64,000 bases of DNA, taken from assembly GCF_031143425.1 (NCBI RefSeq), contig NC_090446.1, forward strand, positions 659,763,717 to 659,827,716, read 5' to 3'. The position numbers and the translations under genes were made by a program. Positions 25,841 through 38,207 of the stretch are shown here, one piece after another; positions within the stretch are counted from its first letter, which is position 1; each line of letters starts with the position of its first letter. This DNA is from Pleurodeles waltl (lineage: Eukaryota; Chordata; Amphibia; Caudata; Salamandridae). Under the pieces are notes generated by a model. That model saw only the letters and a program-made list of their open reading frames with translations. It was not told the DNA's origin and searched no databases.

Positions 25841-28409
25841 TAGTCATTTACATTCATCGGAAGGTAGCCATACCTATATGTTGCACGATACGCACATATG
25901 TTTGTGGCAGGCCCTAAACCAGCTGAGATATTTTTTAAGGGTCAGCAGTCCATGTTTAGTGCTCAGACATACCCTCTCTATACATGATGTAAATTCTTAT
26001 TTCAGTGCGTTTTTTCACACTTTACGGTAGTATATAAAGCCCAAAAAGTAGTGGCATACTTTAACAGTGACTCTTCAATTGAGTCCAAAATCAGTGCCCT
26101 TGCATCGATTACTTTCTTTTAGATCACTCCTTTGGCATTATGATTCTTAGCACTCCTGTTGTCGTTGTACTTGACTCTTCTTTATCGTCACTACTGTGGC
26201 GATAGTGAGTCAAGGAAGTGTAGTACAGTTCACAGAAAACAGTACTTGTCTGAAACCCAGCTGTGCATACACCATTTTCTCACACCACAGGACACACTGA
26301 GCTCTTGAGAAAGTCTCCGTCCTCTAATCCTGGTAGCCAACTTGTGAAGGTGGACATGGAACACAGAGTATTCTGTGCGTGATACTTTGTGACTACCCCT
26401 CTCTCCTTCACTCTCTTTATCTCTTATAACTAAGAAACTGTTTCTTTGTCTAACTGCTTGTCTTCTTATCTACTTGCCTGTTTCCTGTGTGCCCACCTTT
26501 CTGTTGTCTGTTTTCATACATGCATGTACATACATACATACACACAAACATACATACATGCATACATATATACAGCAATCCACATATCTCTCTGTAAATC
26601 CATTGCACTTTCAAAAACCTATCATGTGTCATCTATCGCTTATAGTCAGTGTATCTATCTATATGTCCCTCCGTCCACATGTCTATGTAGTGATTCCCCT
26701 GCCTGTCTATCTCTTCATGCAACTGTCTGTGAATTATCCATGCCGCCAACTAACTATGCATCCAACCGAGATTGTCGATTTATGCATACTTTTTTGGCAT
26801 TTATGTTCCGAGCAGAGTAACGCATAGAACTAAGGATGGTTTCTTATGACTCCTTCCTAAGCCCTATTCTGCTCAGCCCTGGTCATAGCATGCTCTAGCC
26901 CCAGCCCACGGGATGAAAACGGGCTCCTGAGCCTCCTTATTTGGGCATAATGTTGTTTAGGTGCTCATTTAAGGCTTAGTCAAGGAAGACAAACATATAA
27001 CTGCATTTCAACTACATGCTGCTGAAGCTCACTATATTGTGTTTGCCTGGGGGTTTGAACATCAAAGACAGAGTTTGCTACAGACCTGCTGTAAGTTGTT
27101 CTGGAAGAGTTGCAATGGTTGATGGAGTTCATTGTTTTCCTGCCATACCATAGGCGACAAAACAGTTTTTTATAGCCAGTTGAGCATGTCGTTAGAGTAA
27201 GACAAGATGGCTCTGCTGCAGCGCCAGCACAGACGGCAGTGTAATTAGAGCCAGGCTTATCCTAACTACACAGTTTATGCTGTTTAAGAATACACGGAGG
27301 TCTCTGTGGTTTCATCTGAAGAGGAAAACATTACTGCTATAATTGGGATGAAATAACTGACAAGCAGTTACTGGGTAGATAATTAAAAACCTATTGTGAG
27401 AAGCACCTCGGTAAGCACAGGATATGAGTGTGCCAGCTTATGACAACATCCTTTGTGCATCCTTTGTGAAGGGTACCAATGCAAGCCTCTGCAACTACCA
27501 GAATGCGCCACATGTACCAAATACGCTAGTGAAGCTCCAGGAGGTGCTACAAGACGGCGGTACATAAATACCTGACTAGAATAGCATCCTGTGATCTATT
27601 CAAGGTTTAAAGTCCTTCAAGTAAAAGAGGACCAAAAAGTGCATTTTGCTGCACAATTTTCACCAACAAATTGCGAAAAATCTAGGTCTTATGGGTTAGA
27701 TGTCCCCGTATTTATGTGCTGTCCTAGGAAAACCTTAACGTTTTTGAGAGGTGCAGGGGAGTCTCCGAGAAAACCTTAGTCACATAATATTGGAATATTA
27801 AGTACTATTCCCCTAAAACTCAGCTAGATGTTTTACAAGCAATATAAACAACCTGGTTAGAATATGTCACATGCTCAATCATTTTTCAAAACCCATATAG
27901 CATCATTCTTCATGGCTATTTTCTATCCTGACATTTTAGTATATATTCAGTCAGTCACAATCCTTCCAAACTAAGCATAAATGATCTATCAAACACCAGC
28001 TTTAAATATATTTAAAAAATTCATTCCTGTGACTGAAATGTCAAACTGCTAGTTTCTAAAATTACAGGCATTTCACCCTGAAATATTTAAATTTCAATTC
28101 ACCTAAATCAGCAGAAGTTTCAAATAGGAGCATATAATTTTCCATTAGCAAAACAGTTTTTCCCTCCTGAATTGGTAGATACTAATGTGTTAGTACACAC
28201 AGGCCTTGCCTCCAAACAGAACATTGTCTTTTTTTCCAAGCACTCACATGTATTATTTTCACAATTAACCATCATCTTCATCCCAATTATCATCAAATAC
28301 AATGTATACCCTTTATTTGGCAATTACTTTCTCTATAATTTTGTCAGTACAGCCAGAATTGTGTAAGGAACGACCACAGCCAGTCAAGAACTGGCACAAC
28401 TGCGCACCC
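25841..28409. other. Non-genic stretch
   Basis: There is no credible gene. A short (cata)n/(caca)n patch at about 26517-26575 gives spurious His/Tyr/Thr-rich frames. The remainder shows no recognisable structure. Confidence 0.5.
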
Positions 28410-28497
<88 letters not shown>

Positions 28498-28533
28498 CTC
28501 TCTCTCTCTATATATATATATATGTGTGTGTGT
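28410..28533 (+). repeat. (TATC)n microsatellite with CT, TA and TG tails
   Basis: About 21 uninterrupted tetranucleotide units run to 28493, followed by short runs of ct, ta and tg. The Ser-Ile-Tyr-Leu reading frame across it is an artefact of the repeat. Confidence 0.95.
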
Positions 28534-28879
28534 GTCAAAAGGGACCTCCATTATGTCAGGGAAAGCCAAAAGTGACCTGAATGCCCAGGATTTTTCAAGT
28601 ATAGGCCACCATTGTGCTAGGGAAAGCAAAATTCTATAGTCAAAATCTTGTCAACCCACATAAAAGTAACCGTCATAAAAGAGAAAAACATTTTCTGTAA
28701 GGCAAACCATTTTGTCTGTTTTTTAAATCTGTGGCTAGGGCAGTAAATTGATTCCTTCAATTCCTATGTTTATTTGCATTAACATCAATTATTCATATGT
28801 AAAAAAAGAAGAGACTACTTGCCTTGTGGCAAAGTCTCACCAATTCCTGATAGTTTATATATACAAATCAGTGTAGTTG

Positions 28880-31150
28880 AAAAATGCATTTTTATGCTTT
28901 CAGTAATGTAGGAAAGTTGAATATTGGTAAAGACATGTAGGTATCTGCACTTAGCAACAGGCCACAAACCCCCAAAAGGCCAGTCAAGGTCTCAGTAAAT
29001 TAATCCTTGCTCAACCCTTGATAGCTTGACTCATGAGCAGTTAAGCTTAGTTTAGGAGATAAATGTGGAAAGCATTTAGTATTAACAAAACAGTAAATAC
29101 ATAAAACACAACACACAATAAAAATCCAACACCAATTTATAAAAATAGGATTTTCTTATCTGTAAAATGACACCAAAATGACACAAATACTATGTAGGGA
29201 ACTAGAGATATGAATTTGTAAAGATTACAAATTAAGCTAATGCTTAAAAGCAAATAGTGCTCAGAGAGTTAAAACAAGGTTGCACTGGATCGGAACAAAG
29301 TCCAGAGATCAGGCCAGCCATGAAGTAACACTATTACACTTACTTTCCGAAGAGTTTCTTTATTCAGGAATGTGGTTCACAGCACCAGCTAAGGGTTCAG
29401 AGGCTCTGGTTGCCTCTTGGGGTCTGGGACTACAACTCCCAAAATGCACCTCTTCAATTTATGGAATGTTTACAACATTTGCTCCAAACTTCTCCAAACT
29501 TCTACATCATCTTCTAGATGTCCTTTTGGGTCCTTAAAGTGACTTCAAACTTGATCTAAAGTTCCAGAAGCTCAGTGTTGCTCCTTTGGAGTTGTGACCA
29601 CAATTCACAAAATACATCTGATCAGAATCCTCAAATGTCCACTGGACGCTGGTCAGCTGGGTTCTTCTTGCTGGACTTGATGCAGGGGACTCTGGTGAGC
29701 TCCTTTGTACTTGTAGCTTACAGGGCTACACTCCTGGAGTTGCAGAAGCAAGGCAAAGACCTTTTCTTGGTGAAGCCCAAAGTGTGCAGCTAGTGCAGTC
29801 CTTGTGAGTGCAGTTCTTCAAATGCAGACAAGAGTTTAGCAGGGCAGTCCTTCTTCTCCAGTATCGTTTTCCAGCCAGGATCTGAATTGTGGCCAGCTCT
29901 GCCATATATATATTCTTCCTCATGGGTAGGGAAACAGGGGGTATTCCTGTCCAATGGGGTGCAGGCTTCCACCCTCTCGGGTGACCACCTCCTGTGAAGT
30001 GTGACAAAAATCAATCCCAGAAAGCAACATTCTTTAAAAATCCAACATGGAGAAAATTCCTCCTTGGACATTAGATCTGGGTGAGTCCGACCACTGGTGT
30101 GGCCAAGTCTCCCAAACACTCTCTTTTCAGTCCCCTTCCTAATCGAATCATTGGGGCTCCCATCTGAATTGTTGGAGCAGGAAATGAGGGAGGTCTAGTT
30201 TCTGTCCCAAGTCGTTTTTCCCTCTTTTGAAGATCGGTTTGACTACTCTTCCCCATCCTGATCTACCATCTGCTGCAGCAGTTCTCTTCCCACCAGATGC
30301 TTCCTTTGTGTTAGCCCTGGGCACTTCACACCTCATCAATGTAACCTGGCTCAGGCTGCCAGAGGCTTACCAATCAGGAGAGGGCACTAACGGGCTGCAT
30401 TTGGTAACTTTCAGAAAGAGTTCTAAAACTCTTTCCCTGTGCTAGTTATATTAATTTCAACATTGTCAAGTTGTTGTATTTATTATAACATTTCATTTGG
30501 AACCACACTATATTTAGCACACCTCTATTGAAAATAAGACTTTATTAATTTAAAATAAAGTCTCTCAATGTTAGCCTATTGAGCCCATTAACTGCATTGG
30601 TGAAAACAAATGGTGAAAACACATTTGACTGTTATCCCCTCACCAAGGCTTATAAAACATATTTTATAAAGTCCCTGCTTGTATATACACTGTACCCAAC
30701 CCTTGGGACACCTAGAGCAAACCTTAGAGGTGATTTATATGCAAGAATAAAGTAGCTTCAGACTTTGGAAGTACTTCTACTTCCAAAGTAGAATTTAGGG
30801 TTAGTTGTAACTTTAAAGCAGCCAGCAAGGCAGGCCTGCCTTTACAATAACACTCGACACCACATCCGTGTACCTATGGATGCACTAACTATACTGGGCT
30901 TCCTGAACCCACATGCCTTACCATGTACTAGAGACTTATAGGTAGGTTGTCAGAGCCAAATATAATTAGGCCTAATTTGTGTATACCATTTTAAACAGAG
31001 CACTGGTCCTGGGACTAGTTAGCAGTGCCTAGGGCACAGTCAGAGTCAGAAAGTCAGTTTTAGCTACACATGAGGGCAAACAATGAGGGGGCTTATGCAA
31101 TCAGCCTAGTTGTCCCACAAATAATAACAAAGCAATGAACACAATTTGTA
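28880..31150. repeat. Unclassified interspersed repeat, non-coding
   Basis: The segment contains 'ccttgctcaacccttgatagcttg', 'gactacaactcccaaaatgcacctc' and several short echoes of the 'ctcctttggagttgt' type. Its text resembles a long interspersed repeat seen in salamander DNA, from memory only. No long frame, terminal repeat or target duplication could be fixed. It could be part of an LTR or of a long non-autonomous element. Confidence 0.3.
29429..29448 (+). promoter_or_regulatory. ZNF143/THAP11-like motif (candidate)
   Basis: This 20-bp stretch reads actacaactcccaaaatgca, close to the known ACTACAANTCCCAGNATGC composite site. It lies in the unclassified repeat at 28880-31150. Binding is not shown. 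Confidence 0.35.
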
Positions 31151-31539
31151 TATACATGCATAAAAATATTTGTACAAACAAAACCAAAATGACAAGACCA
31201 GTTAAAAATTATAACAGTGAACCAAATGACGTTCATCCACTGAAGGTTCTATTTGTTTTCGCAGAGGTGTGCAATTTTCCTGTTAATCGAGAGCCATCAA
31301 CTTGCTAGGAATGACTCTCCAGTCTCATATTTTTAGGCGGGTGGACAGTTTGTTCCTTGGGAAAGTAAAATTTACTTATGATAAAAATATCTAACATCAT
31401 CACCTGTAGATGAAGTCTAAGCCTTAAACCTCAGACTTGCCATTTCAGAAGGGGAGTCGTAAAATCAGGATGATATTGACTTAAGGAGGAGGGAAAGTAC
31501 ATCATTTAAGATTCAGTGCTCAGTTTGTAAAAGAATGAG

Positions 31540-32004
31540 TGCCGGTGCCTAAAGCCTTGCTCAGAATCTTGCGGCCAGCACTAGTAAATGTCAGTGTGCC
31601 AAATGCCAAAGTTGTATAGTCTTGACTCCACTCCAGGCCTCTTTAATCCACTGTCAGACACTCCCTACCCCCTCTATCCCCCTCGTGTGAGTTCCTGCTT
31701 TCTCTATTTGTGACGGTTTGTCTGTTTTTTTCTCTTCGTCCTTCCTTCAGCTTTGCTTGTGTTTCCCTCTCTTGGTTTCGAGAAATGTGTGATTAAGGCT
31801 GGTCTCAAAAAATGAGTGCCAGTGGCCTCATCGGCAACCATCGGCTCAAATTAAGCACTACAACACCGACAGCATATCATTGTATAAAACCATACCATTG
31901 AATCATAACCAAAAACATGTTACCATATGTCTTTGTTTTTGTTAAGAATGACTAAAATGTCTATAAATTAAAGTGTAATGATTGTTTAAAAAAAAAAAAA
32001 AAAA
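31540..32004 (+). repeat. SINE-like or 3' repeat tail with poly(A)
   Basis: The phrase 'aatgagtgcc(g/a)gtg' occurs at both 31534 and 31813, and the segment ends near an uninterrupted run of 17 A (31988-32004). A poly(A) run points to a retroposed sequence. I found no tRNA-type A and B boxes. Confidence 0.35.
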
Positions 32005-32662
32005 GAACTATTGTCTTTTTGAGCCCAGTGTAATAAATTGGCTTAACTTGTCAGATAATAAATAAATAAATCACTCAACAGAAAAGCCGGTGTTCAGTGT
32101 CTACAGCCACAACTAACCAGTGGGATTATACTCTGTTGTTACATACATCCTCTGTGGGCTATATCAAGGGCTAACCCATCTCTTATGTAAGCAGGGCTCC
32201 GGAAATAATTTCTAACATTGAAATTTCACATATTTTATTTGAGCTGTGCTCACAATTCTTACCACCTATTACAGTCTGGGTAAAATTGTTTGGATTGTTG
32301 ATATTGAGGTTTGATGTGATATTTGCAAAGAACTGGACTGGGTGAGATAAGCAAAGAATTGCCAGGCACAATGAACCAACTCTGCACTTTCACTTGTGAG
32401 GTTTGCAATCTAGCCTGTTCATGCCTCCAACTCCCTTAAGGTTTTAGTTGCTGGCTCAAAAAAGGCACTTGCAATAAAAGAGTTGTGATAATCCAACAAT
32501 CAGGGTAATTCAAAAATAATACTAGGCTACTAAATTCTACATGGATTCCAAGTAATAGATCAATCATACATACAAAGAAATGACACAAGGTGAGTATTAA
32601 CAAATCGAAGTTACTGATCAAAAAAGAAAATCAACTCAGGATGTTTACATGGATGGTCGGAT

Positions 32663-32881
32663 TTGTCTATAATATCTTATGTCAGGACTGGAAGCAGTGT
32701 TCATATTGATCTGCAGAGAGTTGGTCACTCTATTTGTAATGCCCCATCACTATTTTTCATTGAGCGTATCTGCTTTATAAAGTATAAAGAAGGTTTGAAA
32801 CAAAACATCAGAGTACTCATCAGGGAGTATCTGGGGGATGGGATGCCTTTATCTATCTTGGTGACTGTTAGTTCTATTTGA
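32663..32881 (+). pseudogene. L1-like ORF2 fragment, 5' of the LTR element
   Basis: The frame ends in FIKYKEGLKQNIRVLI followed by EYLGDGMPLSILVTVSSI. This fits the L1 reverse transcriptase stretch with 'FYK...' and 'lPlSm..a.I', just upstream of the 'YRPISLL' block. The frame is then cut by the LTR retrotransposon at 32887, and the YRPISLL-like text resumes at about 38285. This is an inference from short motifs. Confidence 0.5.
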
Positions 32882-32886
32882 GGTCT
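32882..32886 (+). repeat. Target-site duplication ggtct, left
   Basis: Five bases directly before the 5' LTR are identical to 38203-38207 directly after the 3' LTR. Confidence 0.9.
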
Positions 32887-33086
32887 TGTTGTATTTTGTT
32901 ATCTTAATATTATAAGTGTGTAAGTTCCCTTTATGGAACTTACAGAGGTATGGTAGAATGTTAGGGATATGATGTCAAGGGAAGAGAGTGTTCATTCTGT
33001 TGAAGGGAGACTAGGAAGAGGATGTGCTGTGCTGTCACCAATAAACTTCAGAAATTATTATCTTTGACTGGAGTTGGGTCATTACA
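32887..33086 (+). repeat. 5' LTR of Ty3/gypsy element
   Basis: It starts tgttgtattttg and ends tcattaca (TG...CA) and is 200 bp long. It includes an AATAAA signal at 33040-33045. It differs from the 3' LTR by about a dozen substitutions plus an 11-bp indel, a clear sign that the insertion is not recent. Confidence 0.95.
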
Positions 33087-33105
33087 AATTTGACGATGAG
33101 TTACA
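33087..33105 (+). other. Likely primer binding site
   Basis: The sequence just after the 5' LTR (aatttgacgatgagttac) occupies the primer site position. It resembles the 'ttggcgacgag' type seen in some gypsy elements. The tRNA was not identified. Confidence 0.4.
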
Positions 33106-33776
33106 AGGAAGTACACCAGCTACAGAACGAACTAACAGCACAGGTGCAGTGTAACTTCCCTTGGAGCCCACGGATATATGAGAAACTGTTCATCGGCAGG
33201 ATCGCTGAAATCAAGCCGGTATTTGCGATGATTTACTGCTCGCTTTATTTTCATAGACTCTTAAGTTTCTCATTTTGAGGAAAAGACCATTTGTCAGTGC
33301 GATGGTTGAATAACTCCCTGCGCGTGTGCCGCTAATTGAAGATTGGAGTTGCTAAGCAACATAACAGCTCTATTTTTGGCATTGGATTTTGATTGTGTAT
33401 GCCTTAAAGTGTGTGGGAGTTGCTAGGATACCGAACAACTCGATTTGTCTCGGATTGCGCATTCTATTTAGCATGTGTAAGGCATATTATGAGCAATTTT
33501 ATAGATTGACGTGTTGGTACAGTGTATATTTAACGAGTGAGGTAACTCACATTGCACTGACTATCTCCTATCGACAAGGAACCTCGCTAGGAATTATGGG
33601 AACTCTGTCACTTCCTGGTGTGAAAGTGAGAAGGGCCTAACCAGGAAAAAATACTACTCTGCACCCATATGTCCTGGAAAAAAATACTATACTGATTGTT
33701 ATATTATTGTTTATTAATACTTTGAATATTATAAGTTCAATAAGTTTACAGTTATAGTAAAGGAGAAAAGAAGACG

Positions 33777-34732
33777 ATGCAATTCGAGCCTCGTGCAAAC
33801 TTTCTTCAGCACAAAGGGGATCCACCTTTACCTTGGGCTAGGTGGAAGGAAGGATTTTTAACTTATTTGAAAGCAATTGATGAAGATGGAATGTCACAAG
33901 AAAGGAAAACAAATATACTGTTGCATTGTCTTGGCTCGGAGGGCCAAATGATTTTTAGGACTTCACCGGAAGTCACGGTTCAGGATGAGGAATTTAATGT
34001 TTTTAATGGTGCGTTAAATACATTTGAGAATAGGTTCAGACCCACAGTAAGTATTGCTTTAAATAGATTCAAATTTTATACAAGATCACAACTATCTGGG
34101 GAAACTTTTGATGAGTTTCTCACGTCGTTAAGGGGTTTGTCGATGCATTCCAATTTAGACATATTACTGATGAAATGATACGTGATCAAATTATTGTTCA
34201 TGTCAGAAGTAAACGGATTCAAGAACAATTGTGGGTAATGGGGGATCCGAAATTGAAAGATGTCATAAATACGGCCAATGCTTTAGAACAATCAGAAAAA
34301 TTTATAAAAACTGTCCAAGACACTGAAAGGAACAAGAATTCAGAGTTTGATGTTGTAGGAGTGGTGGGACAAAATGTTCCGGGTAATGTTACCAGCCCTA
34401 AGAACACTACATTTAACAAAAAGGAGGACAGAAATGGAAAGAATGAACGTTCTGTTTGTTATCGATTTGGGAGTTGGAACCATTTTGCTAATTCCTTACA
34501 ATATCCGGCATTGGGAAAAGAATGCAAAAAATGTGGTAGAGTGGGACATTTTGCTAGACTATGCAAGGAACTTGAGAAAAATAACAGTTATAATAAGAGT
34601 AAAGATTCATATCTCAGCGAAGAAGGAGAAAGAGGGGTTGTGTTGTCCCTCAATAATTGTGATGGTGAAGAAAGCAGTGAAGATGACAATGTTGGTGGAA
34701 TTGTAAAACAACCTAAATGCAATGTCTATTGA
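33777..34732 (+). pseudogene. Gag, frameshifted
   Basis: The ATG at 33777 opens a 133-residue frame (MQFEPRANFLQ... capsid-like, with LNRFKFYTRSQLSGETFDEF). A frameshift near 34160 moves the reading to the frame of 34175-34732. The second part ends in a nucleocapsid: one intact zinc knuckle, CKKCGRVGHFARLC (C-X2-C-X4-H-X4-C, about 34528-34570), preceded by a damaged one (CYRFGSWNHF) that has lost a Cys. It would package the element's RNA. The product is broken. Confidence 0.85.
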
Positions 34733-35165
34733 AGTTATGGCCAACTCTGGGTCGCCCTCGACTATTATCACTAGTGATTATTTCATAATAAATTTGAGGG
34801 TATATGGAAAATGGTTGATTTAAAGAGTCCTGATATTGTCGCAGAGAGTTTTGATGGTTCTGTGCTTGATATTAAAGGCTTAGTGGAGACTCTGATTCAA
34901 TTTAAAGAGAGGTCTGCTTACACTAAGTTGTATGTGGCAGAGAAGGGAGTAAATGTACTTGGTTGGAGAGATCAGACGATGTTGTGAATAATTTTAAACC
35001 CTAGATCTTCGGAACCACAGTAATGACAATTGGGAATTGTGATGAGGGAGACTGGATAGTATCCAAATTTCCAAGGTTTTTACTGATACTTTAGGCAAGT
35101 TATTAAATTACAGTCACAAAATCAGATTGAAAGAGAATACAAAGCCTGTAACCCAGAAATTGAGG
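34733..35165 (+). pseudogene. Pol protease region, decayed
   Basis: The reading MANSGSPSTIIT near 34737-34775 corresponds to the aspartic protease active-site loop, but the catalytic Asp is Asn (NSG instead of DSG). Frameshifts and stops follow. The region lies between gag and RT as expected for this family. Confidence 0.65.
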
Positions 35166-36400
35166 AATGTTCCAATTGGAGTACGTGAGGAGTGAAGGGA
35201 ACTCTAGCAGAGATGGTTAAAGATGGTGTCATTGACGAGATAGAGTTGTCTGAGTCGGTTTCTCCCATAGTTTTTGCTCGCTAACCAGATAAATCTCAGA
35301 GATTGTGTGTAGATTTGAGAGCCTTGAATTCCAACATTATTGTAAATTGTCATCCCTTACCAATTATTAATGAGATGGTCAGTCTGTTAGATGGGGCAAA
35401 AAGTTTCTCCACAATGGATTTAAGATCTGCATACCATCAAATAGAGCTGACTGAAGATTCCAGGAACCTTACTGCTTTTATCACACTGCAGGGGTTGTGC
35501 CAATTTAAACGTATGCCTTTTGGTTTGGCCTCTGCGGCGTCTGTGTTTCAGAGGGCCATGTTTAATTTGTTTAAAGGTATGGAGGATTTTGTGAAGTGCT
35601 TCCAAGATGATGTGTTGGTGTTTTCAAAGAATGAGAGGGAACACAAAGAGCACATGTTAAAAGTGTGTGATAGGTTCAGAGTGAATGGGTTAACATTAAA
35701 AATGAAAAAATGGCATTTCTTTGCCAAATCTGTAGATTGCCTTGGACACACTATATCAGGGAATGGAGTAATTCCTAAGAGATCCCTTGTTGATGCCATT
35801 ATTAATGCACTTGCTCCAGATACTTGAGAAAATCTATTGTCTTTTGCAGGTTTATGTGAATATTATAGCATGTTTATAGAAAATTCCACTATAAAAATGG
35901 AACAATTGAGAGAACTAACAAGAAAAGGGGTTGACTTTGTGTGGTCAGCAAAACAAAGGGATGCATTTGAAATTATCAAGCGGGAGATTGCTGATGCTCC
36001 TACTCCTAAGCCTTTCAATGTGAAGGCCCAGTGTATTGTGACTGTAGATGCGAGTATGTATGGAATTGGGAGAGTGTTGTCTCAGAAGTATGGCAACAAA
36101 AGTGTGGAATGTTACATTTGCTTCCCGTACATTATCTGATGCAGAAAGAAGGTATGCTGTCATTAAGAATTATTAGCTTGTGTGTGGGCCGTTGAACATT
36201 TCAGAAATTACATTTGAGGCTCAGATTTTGTTCTTCAAACGGATCACAAACCTTTAGTTGGGATTCTGTCTCCTGGTGGGGGCTGGAATGCCACTATTCG
36301 TAGGCAAGGTTACTTTCTAGATTGCAAGAGTATTCCTTTTGTGTGGAATATGTGCCTGGAAGGAATGATAGTGTTGCTGATTGTTTATCACGTCTGCCTC
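35166..36400 (+). pseudogene. Pol reverse transcriptase and RNase H, decayed
   Basis: RT begins near 35190 (EMVKDGVIDEIELSESVSPIV, then a stop) and is open from 35303 to 35827. Motifs in order are CVDLRALNSNI, STMDLRSAYHQIEL (catalytic Asp), MPFGLASAASVFQR, and FQDDVLVFSKN, where the usual YxDD is FQDD, then CLGHTISGNGV. A stop at 35825 precedes the thumb/connection (35837 on). RNase H shows VTVDASMYGIGRVLSQ with its first catalytic Asp, then a frameshift near 36110. The domain closes with YVPGRNDSVADCLSR near 36346-36400. The polymerase would copy element RNA into DNA. Confidence 0.9.
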
Positions 36401-37916
36401 AGCATGAATCTGGAAAAGGGGACAAGTGTGATACTGTGGATATGGATTTTGTATCTGCTGTTTCTGATTACATGTCTGATGAGTTCAGGGCGATAGAAGA
36501 AAAGAAATGGGTTGAAAGTGATCAGGAGGATTCAATTCTACAAGAAGTAAGAGAGTATGTGAAATATGGCTGGCCGGTAAAGGGCAAGATTTTGGAAGAG
36601 ATCGCACCTTTCTTTAAAGTGAGGGATGAATTGGAAGTGGATGATACTCTTCTGTTTAAGAGGGGTAAGTGTGTTCCACCAAGAGGTATGCAAGCTGTTA
36701 TTTTGGATTTAGCTCATGAGGGTCATCTTGGAATGTCCTCGATGAAAAGACTTATACAAAGGTGTTTTTGGTGGCCCGGGATGGATAAAATGTCAGACAG
36801 AAAGGTCAGGGAATGCAATGTTTATGTAAATGCAGAAAAGATGCTAAAGACAGTACCGGCCCTGTCACATCCTGTATTATGGCCAGATTCTCCGTGGCAG
36901 AAATTGGGTTTTGATATTTCAGGTCTTTTCTATTTCTTGCATGTTGAAGCTCGATATGCATTAGTATTGGTTGATTATCATTCTAAGTGGCCGGAAGTGA
37001 AATTGATGTCCCAGGTCACATCTAACGTTATTATTGAATTTTTCAAGGAACTTTTTGCTAAAAAAGGGTATCCAGAAACTGTGATATCCAATAATGGTGT
37101 TCAATTAGTCTCTAATGAAATGCAGTACAGTAACATGAAACATGTGACCACGTCTTTGTATGAACCTCAGGAGAATGGACAAGTTGAGTGATTCATTCGT
37201 GTCTTGAAAGAAAGTGTTTGGTGGGCAAAGAGTTTTGGTGGACTTTGGAAGGAAAAGATCAGGGAGAAATTGTGGTATTATCGGATTACTCCCCAAAGTA
37301 CCACCGGGGTGAGTCCTTTTATGTTGCTAAGAGGTAGAGATCCTGTTTCTAAGCTATGTCCATGGTGGTTTAAAAAGAAACACAAGGAAGAGTTTGAAAA
37401 GATAAATATAGATGAAATCAGAAATAAGGTGACAGTGAAACAGGAAAAGTATAAAGAATTGTATGACAAAAAATGGAAAGTAAAGTAACCATCATTTGAA
37501 GTAGGGGATTGGGTCAGCGTAAAGAAGCCAGGGCTCGTCAGCAAAGGGATGACTAAGTTTGGTAAAGCAATGAGTATTCTGAAAGTTTTTATAAGTCTGT
37601 GGTTACACAAGATGGGAAAGTTTGGAATGTGAAACGGTTGGCAAAATGTCAGAATGCACATGGTGATACTCAAGATGTGGATGAAGCTGACTTTTGGTTG
37701 TTGGGTAGAGGAAGAGAGAGAATTCAGGAAAATGTAGAGTTGGATTGTGAGAGGTGTGATGTTGGTGATAATGATGCTTTTTCACTTACAGGAGAGGTTC
37801 AGAATGATCCTGTGAGTAACGAGGGTGGAACAGTGGGAGAGGATTCTATAGCGTTGAGAGTTAAATTTAAAGCTCGTACAAGACAAGTGCCTTCAAAATT
37901 GGCAGATTTTGTTTAA
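36401..37916 (+). pseudogene. Pol integrase, decayed
   Basis: Open frame from 36322 to 37191, then a stop, 37204-37488, and a last piece at 37599-37916. The N-terminal zinc region HEGHLGMSSMKRLIQRCFWWPG is followed by ECNVYVNAEK, where the second Cys of the CxxC pair is lost (Tyr). The catalytic core has VLVDYHSKWPE (Asp kept) and VISNNGVQLVS, where the second Asp is Asn, and EPQENGQVE (Glu region kept). The region after the core (YYRITPQSTTGVSPFMLL) is typical. At least two defects abolish function. Confidence 0.9.
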
Positions 37917-37991
37917 TTCTAATTATGTTATTCTTATTATATACCAAACTTTTGTTGCAAATAGTTTTTGTTTTATTTTAAGGGGTAAATG

Positions 37992-38202
37992 TGTTGTATT
38001 TTGTTATCTTTATATTATAAGTGTGTAAGTTCCCTTCATGGAACTTACAGAGGAATGGTAGAATGGTAGGGATATGGTAGGGATATGATTTCAAGGGAAG
38101 AGAGTGTTCATTCTGTTGAAGGGAGACTAGGAAGAGGATGTGCTGTGCTGTCACCAATGAACTTAATAAATTATTATCTTTGGCTGGAGTTAGATCATTA
38201 CA
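37992..38202 (+). repeat. 3' LTR of Ty3/gypsy element
   Basis: It is 211 bp, starting tgttgtattttg and ending tcattaca. It carries an 11-bp tandem duplication (ggtagggatat twice) absent from the 5' LTR. The old AATAAA is mutated to aatgaa, and a new aataaa lies at 38165-38170. A purine-rich tract (aaggggtaaatg) precedes it. Confidence 0.95.
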
Positions 38203-38207
38203 GGTCT
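38203..38207 (+). repeat. Target-site duplication ggtct, right
   Basis: Matches 32882-32886. Confidence 0.9.

Larger units (their letters stand above)
32887..38202 (+). mobile_element. Ty3/gypsy LTR retrotransposon, degenerate
   Basis: It has two LTRs with a perfect 5-bp target duplication (ggtct), a ~690-bp leader, then gag and pol in the order protease, reverse transcriptase, RNase H, integrase, which defines Ty3/gypsy. There is no envelope gene. The integrase zinc region and the 'AHEGHLGMSSMKRLI' block resemble the invertebrate-like Mag/K02A2.6-type branch, by memory. Frameshifts, stops and lost catalytic residues make it non-functional. It interrupts an L1-like ORF2. Confidence 0.95.

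Noticed and set aside
28302..28580. Ser-Ile-Tyr-Leu repeat protein
   Set aside because: Product of the TATC microsatellite.
32887..38202. LTR element as an endogenous retrovirus
   Set aside because: There is no envelope gene, and domain order and motifs fit Ty3/gypsy, not a retrovirus.
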